Program-made: the position numbers and the translations under genes
Assembly: GCA_018806915.1 (NCBI GenBank)
Contig: JAGKQI010000049.1
Location: 1,178,001 to 1,242,000 of the forward strand
DNA from: Phytophthora colocasiae
Lineage: Eukaryota > Oomycota > Peronosporomycetes > Peronosporales > Peronosporaceae
Direction: 5' to 3'
Length of the DNA: 64,000 nucleotides
In this document: piece after piece, positions 57,299 to 64,000 of the stretch
Numbering within the stretch: position 1 is the stretch's first letter
Layout: every line of letters starts with the position of its first letter
Notes under the pieces: generated by a model
Told to the model about the DNA's origin: nothing
What the model saw: only the letters and a program-made list of their open reading frames with translations
Database searches by the model: none

Positions 57299-58111
57299 GG
57301 CAAGTTTCAACTGGCGAAGATGGTGCCAGATTTTACCCCGGCATGAACTTGCACGATTTCGGTGCCGCCGGCGTGAGCGATGATATGGAGAGTGGCTACG
57401 GAAAGTATCTTGCTCACCAAATGGACTAAGGCCACCTTAGTCGAAGGTCTTCGTTTACGAATCGGCCAAAACTTGTTAAGCACCTCAACTTTGCCAAAAA
57501 TTCGTTTCTGGTTCACCGTCGACACGAGCTTACAAGCCATAAACTATGAGTCGGGTATCCTATATAGGATAGGCAGTTTTGTTAAAGTCTGACTTTGGAT
57601 TAGGAATGTGAGCATGCTGCACTTACCTCCAAGACGAACATGTAAATACGAGGAGGACGACAAACTGGCCCGACAACGGAGAAAATGTCAACGCGCACAA
57701 ATTCCGTTTGGGCAGTTCCATAAGGCTGCAGAGTGGGGCCAAAGGCTGGCGGAGATCAAACATATCTTCTTCCGAAGTTCTTTATCATCATCGCCTTCGC
57801 ATTTTTCTTCTTCATAGACCGGGTCATTGTCTTGCTTGCAGAAATCGACATTGTTTCCAATAACTTCGTCGCTAGAATCCAGACCACCACCGCACATGGT
57901 CGACAGTTATGTACCTAGAGACAGCGTTACGCAGAACAAGTTTGGACTCGTACAGGCATCTTCTCTGTGCCGAGTAGAACAATGCTAACATCGATGATAA
58001 CCTGTAGCGTCTCAATTGGTGTGCCTTCGACAGTATCATCCTCAACGAATATTTCGACCAGCAAAAAAAAAATTAGCCTACAATTTTCTTGTATCATTTG
58101 GCGAAGAAGTT
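57299..58111. other. intergenic region
   Basis: This 813-bp stretch lies between the RxLR pseudogene and the 3' end of MAT1. Several short frames exist on both strands, without motifs, consistent starts or similarity to other parts of the window. I see nothing supportable. Confidence 0.5.
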
Positions 58112-59275
58112 CTAGCAGATTTCCATCGGCTCGCTCTGTCTATCAGTGGGGTGAAAGTAAATACCACACCAGGCCTCCGTGCGGTTGCGCTTAAAGTGCA
58201 GGTCTGGATCATAACCACCAGCAAGTTGCTGCTGACGACGCAACTTCTTGGATTCGTTGACACCAAAGTTCGGCCCGCGTTTGCCACCAGGAACAGGGAC
58301 CGGCTGCGGCCCGCCAATAACACCAGGTTGGAACCCCATCATAGCCGCCTCCATCTCCGCCGTGACGGCCTGGTCGATCGGGATAGCTGTGGTAGTAGCA
58401 CGCAGCTTGGACACGTCGCTCTCATCACGTTCTCCTAGTGCCACCTCCATCAGCTGCGCCTTCTGTCGTTCCAGATCGGCTTCGAACTGCGAGTCTTCTT
58501 TCTGCTGCAACTGCCGTCTTTCGTCCGCTAGTCTCTGTTGCTCTGCGATCAGCTGCGCAATGCGTCGTTCTTCATCTGCCTTCTTAGCATCATTAGTAGC
58601 GATTACAATGGCGTTCTCCTGCCTGTACTGCTTCCACTGCTTCTGGGCTGAAGCCTTCTCGGCGTCATCTCCGTACACCAGGTCAAATACTGCACCAAAA
58701 CCTTGTCAATACTACAACAGTTTAGCATAGATACCATAAAAAAGTGTCTCGTACTGAGGTTTTCAAGCATTTCAAGGTAGTCGTTGTACTCGTCGAGTGT
58801 GTCGAAGTCATCCTCCGTCTTGTTATAACTAGCAGCAACACAAAGAATATTGTTTAGCAAATTGTTTAGCACCGCCACCCCTCAATAGGAATAGTAGCAT
58901 TTTCGCACTCCTTGGTCACTTTCTTGCGCACAGACGTCTCCTTGGCGAAGTTGAGCTCCTCGATGGTCTTGTCCTGCAGCTGCGACTTCTTGACAGGCTT
59001 CTGGCACGCAGGACAAGTGATCTCGCGCTGGTGCTGGAATTCGCGTTTGATGCAGTGATCGCAACTAGAAAGGTACAAATATTCCATATGAGAGGTACAC
59101 GATAAGGTCACACGCTTCTCCCAGTAGTTATGACACCGTAAAGCACGTACAATCGATGGCCGCACTTGGAGATCAGCATCTTCATCTTCGTATTGAGGTA
59201 GTTGCTGTCGTCCTCGACCGACGTGCCGCACACGCAGCAGCGTAGCGCCAGATCATCCGCCTCATCCGCCGTCAT
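58112..59275 (-). CDS. MAT1: CDK-activating kinase assembly factor MAT1/Tfb3 (four exons)
   Basis: Exons on the minus strand: 59151-59275, 58909-59064, 58755-58828 and 58112-58689. Introns are 86, 80 and 65 nt with GT..AG ends, and phases agree, giving 310 residues. The N-terminal C3HC4 RING finger has its ligands split by intron 1 (CCVCG, KCGH, then CDHC, CPAC). It is followed by the conserved MAT1 segment (RKKVTKDYNKTEDDFDTLDEYNDYLE) and a long coiled coil (58400-58640). MAT1 assembles CDK7-cyclin H and anchors it to TFIIH for transcription and cell-cycle control. The C-terminus is divergent. It shares a 122-bp divergent promoter with SKI2. Confidence 0.92.
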
Positions 59276-59397
59276 CTTCTACCAATATATATATTATATA
59301 GAATTAATACATGTATCTTCAATTAGTAGTACTACTATAGTACTTCTGGACCCAAAAAGGGTGGACTAAAATATAGTCTAAGTGAGCAATTAGCAGT
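59276..59397. promoter_or_regulatory. bidirectional promoter of MAT1 and SKI2
   Basis: Only 122 bp separate the two ATGs. The spacer is AT-rich, with TATATATATTATATAG at about 59284-59299 and a second AT-rich run AAAATATAGTC near 59368. No clear Inr/FPR is seen, so the two housekeeping genes probably use another promoter type. Confidence 0.6.
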
Positions 59398-62300
59398 ATG
59401 GCGGCCGTGGATCGCTTGCTGGAGGATCTCTCCCGGCTGACCCAGGAGGCTACATCCTCCCCGAGTCCGACATCATCTACTCCATCATCTAATGCAGCTC
59501 TGGACAAATTTTCTGTACTCTCGGCGTCCTCTTTGGCCCCTGAGACTGTTGTCATCGTCCCGGATACTTCGTCGTCGTCTAGTGCTAAATCTCCGTTTGC
59601 TCTGCCTAGAGGACACTTCACGTCGCCATATGCAGACCGATCGACAGTAAAGAAGGAGCTAGAGGTGAAAGCGCATCCGTTGTTTGCTCTGGAGCGTCTG
59701 GGCGCGTTTCCTCGCGGTTGGGGAGAGTGTAACCCCAGGGTTACGGTGCCACAAAGTCGCCTTTTAGCTCAGCTGCCCATGTCTGCGCCTCGCCAGGAGC
59801 TCGTCCCCATGCGAACTACTATAGTAAAAGACCCTCTGAAGATCCAGTACGAGTTTCGAGCCATGGACGTCTCTAGAACGGGAGCTGATGCAGGCTTTAG
59901 TAGTGCATTGACCAAGCAGGACGAGTACGCCCGAGGAAAGATGAGTAACAAACCTTTCAGCCCTGGAGGTGACTCATTGGCTGCACTTGAGACGGACAAG
60001 AATGAAGATGAACAGCTTACGCCCATGCAAAAGCTCTTGTTGAAGCAGGAGGAGCAGCAAAGGAACAAGCTGGTACTCGGAGAAGAAGAGCTGGATGATT
60101 CGTTACTAGAAACACTGGTGTTTGATGTACCAGGCATCAACGGCTGCTTGACTGCTGATGATGTCAAGAAAATTGAGAGCAAACAGCTGCAAGCGATTGA
60201 AGAAGTGGAGGATGTCGGAGTAAACCCCAAGAATCTGCTCAAACCTTACATTGAAGCAGTGGCGGACAAGGATCACGTGGCAGCCATCCGCAGTGCTGTA
60301 CTGGATGAGAAGGCGGCCAATGCAATGAGGCAAAATGACGAAAATACGACGGTTGGATTGGATCAGCTACTGCGTGAAATGAAGGATGATGGAGAGCTAA
60401 TAGAGCTCGGGTTCTCAATTGAGGATAGCGAACAGGAAGCTGACAAGGATCCCAGTCAGAATGAAGGTGCAGGAGATGAATCAGATGCGGTTATTTCGAA
60501 AAAGGATTCATCTAAGCTGGAAGAAGCTCCTGCTGATGACACTAGCAGTGAAAACCCGGAGGAGGAGTTGGAGTCGATCCTGCGCTCTGCCTCTGAGTCC
60601 AATACACTTACTCTGCAGAAGAGAACAAGCCCGACGTCGGAGTGGGCAAGTATGGCGAGTGTCGATGTGCGCAACTTTCACGAGAAAGTGCCGGAGATGG
60701 CCATGAAGTACGATTTCGAGCTGGATATATTCCAGAAAGAGTGTGTTATTCACTTGGAGCGCCACGAGTGCGTGTTTGTTGCAGCTCATACGTCGGCTGG
60801 TAAGACTGTGATTGCAGAGTATGCCATCGCTATGTCCCAAATGCACATGACTCGCACCATTTACACGTCGCCTATCAAGGCTCTTTCCAACCAGAAATAC
60901 CGAGACTTCCGCACCAAGTTTGGCCCTGACAATGTCGGACTCATTACGGGCGATGTGAGCATCAACCCGGATGCTAGTTGTCTGGTCATGACGACGGAGA
61001 TCTTGCGCTCTATGCTATATCGTGGTGCTGACATCATTCGAGACATCGAGTGGGTGATCTTTGATGAAATTCACTACATCAACGACAGTGAGCGTGGCGT
61101 GGTGTGGGAAGAAGTCATCATCATGCTTCCTGAACACATCGGAATGGTCTTCCTTTCAGCAACGACGCCGAATCACTTGGAGTTCTCCGACTGGATTGGC
61201 CGGACAAAGAAGCAGAAAATTCACGTGATTTCAACTTACAAGCGTCCAGTGCCACTCCAGCACTTCCTTTATGCCGGAAAGGAACTCTTTAAGCTCTTTG
61301 ATGCCACGTCGGGATACTTGCCAAATGCCCACGGTGCAGCCAAGGCGAAACTCGCCCCCGCATCCAAGGCTAGTAGCCGTGGAGGTCGAGCTGTTTCTCG
61401 TGGAGGTGGTAGTAGCGCAAATGCTCGCAGTATTCGCACGTCCGGGGGTGACCAGGGCGAATGGACTAAGCTGATTAATATTCTGAAGGAGAAGACGCTG
61501 CTGCCGGTGGTTGTGTTTGCCTTCAGTAAGCGTCTATGCGAGGAGAGCGCCAATAAGCTGTTCAAACTCGATCTGAGCTCTCCCTCAGAGCGGTCGGAGA
61601 TTCACCTGTTCCTTGAAGCAAGCGTTCAGCGATTGCAGGGGTCAGACCGGGAGTTGCCTCAGGTACTCGCAATGAAGGAGATGCTGAAGCGCGGCATAGG
61701 TGTCCATCACGGCGGTTTGCTTCCGATTCTCAAGGAAATGGTTGAAATACTGTTCGGTCGTGGCCTTGTCAAGGTTCTGTTTTCAACAGAGACGTTTGCA
61801 ATGGGAGTGAACATGCCTGCTCGAACGGTCGTATTTAACGGAATCAGGAAGCACGATGGCAAGAATTTCCGCGATCTTCTGCCAGGAGAATACACACAAA
61901 TGGCTGGACGCGCTGGTCGTCGTGGTCTCGACTCGGTTGGCACCGTCATTATCGCATGCTGGAACGACGTTCCCGAACCGACCTCGTTGAGAACCATGTT
62001 GGCTGGGAAGGCTACGTCACTGTCCAGTCAGTTCCGCCTGACGTACAACATGATTCTTAACCTCTTGCGAGTGGAAGTACTTACGGTGGAGGACATGATG
62101 AAGCGATCTTTCTCGGAATTCCATACGCAGAAGGCCCTTGCCTCCAGGAACATTCCTAAGTTAATCCAGAAGGGCAAAGCGTTGCTGCAGCAACTTGAAC
62201 GCTCGCTTGTCGAAGATTATCCGCACCTTGAAGCCAGTGGCGAGCTCGTGCAGATGCAGGAATTCTATCAACTAAAGCGTCAAAAGCGCGAACTGGAGAA

Positions 62301-63729
62301 GAAGTTGACCAAGTGGTTGCTCACAAATAATATCCAAGCTGCAAAGGCTGCGATCGCGCCAGGACGTATTGTCGTTCTTAATGTGAAGGGATTGTCGTCT
62401 GATCAGTTGGCTTTGGTGGTCCGTACAACCTCCGCCAAGATAGATGAAGGTGGAACAACTCGGTCAAAGATATCGTTTGAAACTGAGCTTCAGAGCACAA
62501 GTGGGTCCGACGCTGGCGTATTCAAGTCGATTATGGTACTCACCCTCTGTCCCGATGACTATGAACCTCCAAAGGTGGAAACCCCAGACTCCAAGAAGAG
62601 TGCTCACTCTCTCATGGGTGGCGGGCGTATGCTACGTAATAAGAAGGACGACGATGATGATCGAATGTTTGGACGGATGGGCAAGAAGGGGAAATCCGAT
62701 AGCCACGAAAGCGCGGAACTTACTGCGCCTTCGACAGCTACACTGTTGGGAAGGAAATACGCTGTTCTAGAAATTCCTGAGAGCTGCGTCGAGATTGTTT
62801 CCTCGGTTGTGGCATCGTCTGTGAACATGAAGACGCTAGTGGTTTCCTCTTCCAAGAAAGAAATCGCCACCAGCATTGAGTTTTTAGCTCAACTTGAGAA
62901 GGAGACCGCACAGATTACTTATGTGGATTTACTTGGCGAGCTCAAAGTCAACGACCTGGAAGTCGCGACAGGCTACAATCAGTGGCAGCAGATGCAGTCG
63001 ATGGTGCTTAGCCACCCGTGTGCAACTGATTCACCGTCCGTCTCCCGTGTCATGGGTAAAGTCGAGAAGATCTTTAAACTGGAGGCGTATTTGGGCCGCA
63101 TGACTCGTGAGCTGTCGAGCGATTCCCTATCGCTCTTCCCTGACTTCCAGCAGCGCCTGAACGTTCTCAAACGACTAGGGTACATCTCGGAAGACGGTGT
63201 GGTGCAGGTTAAGGGACGTGTGGCCTGCGAGATCAACACGTGCGAAGAGCTGGTGCTGACCGAGATGATCTTCGAGAATGTGCTGGCCAATCTCGAGCCT
63301 GAGGAGATCGTGGCAGTTCTTTCTGCTCTCATTTTCCAGGAGAAGTCTCAATCCGAGCCGACGCTGACTCCTACGTTGGAAACCACTCGCGAGGTTGTCC
63401 GGAACATTGCAGAGTCTCTGGGTCTCATCCAGCTCGAGCAACATCTCGAAATTGACCCGACAGTGTATTGTAAGGGCGCTCTGAACTTCGGATTGATGGA
63501 GGTTGTGTACGAATGGGCTCGTGGCATGCCATTCAAGCAACTGTGCGAGTTGACAGACGTGCAGGAAGGTTCAATCGTCCGTTGTATCACCAGACTGGAT
63601 GAAGTGTGCAATGAAGTACGCAACGCAGCTCGAGTGATTGGTGATCCACAGCTGCATCGCAAAATGGAAGTCGCGTCGGAAGCAATTAAGCGCGATGTAG
63701 TATTTGCTAGCAGTTTGTATTTGTCTTAA
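59398..63729 (+). CDS. SKI2: SKI2-type DExH RNA helicase
   Basis: The protein has 1443 residues, intronless, ATG at 59398. The N-terminal extension with the GWGECNPRVT-type Ski2 segment is followed by an acidic linker. The helicase core carries AAHTSAGKT (about 461), TSPIKALSNQKYRDF, DEIH (about 556), SATTPN (about 587), an RG/SR-rich loop (about 655-680) and QMAGRAGRRGLD (about 834). An arch/insertion region and a DSHCT C-terminal domain (about 1270-1440) follow. The SKI complex (SKI2-SKI3-SKI8) feeds mRNA 3'-to-5' into the cytoplasmic exosome. MTR4 is the nuclear paralogue; the long N-terminus and this insert favour SKI2. Confidence 0.93.
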   Translation: MAAVDRLLEDLSRLTQEATSSPSPTSSTPSSNAALDKFSVLSASSLAPETVVIVPDTSSSSSAKSPFALPRGHFTSPYADRSTVKKELEVKAHPLFALERLGAFPRGWGECNPRVTVPQSRLLAQLPMSAPRQELVPMRTTIVKDPLKIQYEFRAMDVSRTGADAGFSSALTKQDEYARGKMSNKPFSPGGDSLAALETDKNEDEQLTPMQKLLLKQEEQQRNKLVLGEEELDDSLLETLVFDVPGINGCLTADDVKKIESKQLQAIEEVEDVGVNPKNLLKPYIEAVADKDHVAAIRSAVLDEKAANAMRQNDENTTVGLDQLLREMKDDGELIELGFSIEDSEQEADKDPSQNEGAGDESDAVISKKDSSKLEEAPADDTSSENPEEELESILRSASESNTLTLQKRTSPTSEWASMASVDVRNFHEKVPEMAMKYDFELDIFQKECVIHLERHECVFVAAHTSAGKTVIAEYAIAMSQMHMTRTIYTSPIKALSNQKYRDFRTKFGPDNVGLITGDVSINPDASCLVMTTEILRSMLYRGADIIRDIEWVIFDEIHYINDSERGVVWEEVIIMLPEHIGMVFLSATTPNHLEFSDWIGRTKKQKIHVISTYKRPVPLQHFLYAGKELFKLFDATSGYLPNAHGAAKAKLAPASKASSRGGRAVSRGGGSSANARSIRTSGGDQGEWTKLINILKEKTLLPVVVFAFSKRLCEESANKLFKLDLSSPSERSEIHLFLEASVQRLQGSDRELPQVLAMKEMLKRGIGVHHGGLLPILKEMVEILFGRGLVKVLFSTETFAMGVNMPARTVVFNGIRKHDGKNFRDLLPGEYTQMAGRAGRRGLDSVGTVIIACWNDVPEPTSLRTMLAGKATSLSSQFRLTYNMILNLLRVEVLTVEDMMKRSFSEFHTQKALASRNIPKLIQKGKALLQQLERSLVEDYPHLEASGELVQMQEFYQLKRQKRELEKKLTKWLLTNNIQAAKAAIAPGRIVVLNVKGLSSDQLALVVRTTSAKIDEGGTTRSKISFETELQSTSGSDAGVFKSIMVLTLCPDDYEPPKVETPDSKKSAHSLMGGGRMLRNKKDDDDDRMFGRMGKKGKSDSHESAELTAPSTATLLGRKYAVLEIPESCVEIVSSVVASSVNMKTLVVSSSKKEIATSIEFLAQLEKETAQITYVDLLGELKVNDLEVATGYNQWQQMQSMVLSHPCATDSPSVSRVMGKVEKIFKLEAYLGRMTRELSSDSLSLFPDFQQRLNVLKRLGYISEDGVVQVKGRVACEINTCEELVLTEMIFENVLANLEPEEIVAVLSALIFQEKSQSEPTLTPTLETTREVVRNIAESLGLIQLEQHLEIDPTVYCKGALNFGLMEVVYEWARGMPFKQLCELTDVQEGSIVRCITRLDEVCNEVRNAARVIGDPQLHRKMEVASEAIKRDVVFASSLYLS

Positions 63730-63912
63730 AAAATATCAATACAGTCCAGGAATTAAGACACATTTGCAATTCACTTCAACATCATAATACTTGCAAAATG
63801 TATGGTCAAGTGCAACTTCTTTTTCCTCCAATCTTGTACTTCTCCGGTCCACCGTACTATCGCCATTTCTAAAAAGTGGGCATAGCGGAAAAAGTTTTTA
63901 GAGTTAGCAAGC

Positions 63913-63946
63913 ATGGCGCACACCATTAGAAAGCTGAAGGCGCAGG
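63913..63946 (+). CDS. possible first exon of a gene cut by the right edge
   Basis: The ATG at 63913 reads MAHTIRKLKAQ and is followed by a GTATGT splice-donor-like sequence at 63947. If unspliced the frame ends after 25 codons. Nothing else supports it. The segment 63730-63912 is otherwise the 3' flank of SKI2. Confidence 0.3.
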
Positions 63947-64000
63947 GTATGTGCTCCCGGACTTCCTGCCGAAACGGAGCCTTCGTTTGAATGGTAGAAT

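Noticed and set aside
1..64000. tRNA, rRNA, riboswitch or other RNA genes
   Set aside because: I looked for cloverleaf patterns and conserved rRNA blocks by eye and saw none; a covariance-model scan would be needed to exclude small ncRNAs.

Overview
The window is nuclear DNA of a plant-pathogenic oomycete, almost certainly Phytophthora; I cannot name the species. The evidence is Crinkler (CRN) genes with LFLAK and HVLVVVP-type motifs, RxLR-dEER effector remnants, a serine-protease-like protein of the glucanase-inhibitor type, a full-size PDR/ABCG transporter, a PH-START-DUF1336 protein, oomycete Inr/FPR core promoters just upstream of start codons, and mostly intron-poor genes whose few introns are 60-90 nt with GT..AG ends.

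Layout. 0-18 kb: three paralogues of a leucine-rich-repeat-like family (one cut by the left edge), two tiny genes sharing an NRxNQxNP module, a cluster of five small hydrophilic LEA-like stress-type proteins, and a 1660-residue coiled-coil protein with about 68 ten-residue repeats. 18-32 kb: a lipid-binding PH-START-DUF1336 protein, a divergent pair of S1-protease paralogues (one catalytically dead, one with an intact triad), a roughly 460-bp MITE-like element, a conserved unknown, the splicing factor SF3B1, and a secreted, probably GPI-anchored 2-oxoglutarate-oxygenase-like protein. 32-46 kb: a rearranged effector/transposon island. It holds one intact CRN, its near-identical inverted copy split by a 3.59-kb piggyBac element, and a third, decayed CRN split by a second, 2.66-kb piggyBac element. 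Both insertions have TTAA duplications. Fragments of the neighbouring GPI-protein gene lie in front of two of the CRN copies. 46-57 kb: a PDR transporter, a DUF962/Mpo1-like protein and a five-exon FUSC-like protein with an EF hand, interspersed with three RxLR genes that all carry disabling lesions. 57-64 kb: housekeeping genes, namely the TFIIH/CAK subunit MAT1 (four exons) and the SKI2-type RNA helicase, transcribed divergently from a 122-bp spacer, plus a possible first exon at the right edge.

Conserved core genes (SF3B1, MAT1, SKI2, PDR) alternate with unstable effector and transposon islands. The strongest observations are the two piggyBac insertions into CRN genes, a 17-bp palindrome shared by both elements and by the putative transposase introns, gene-fragment shuffling upstream of CRNs, and the cluster of broken RxLR genes.
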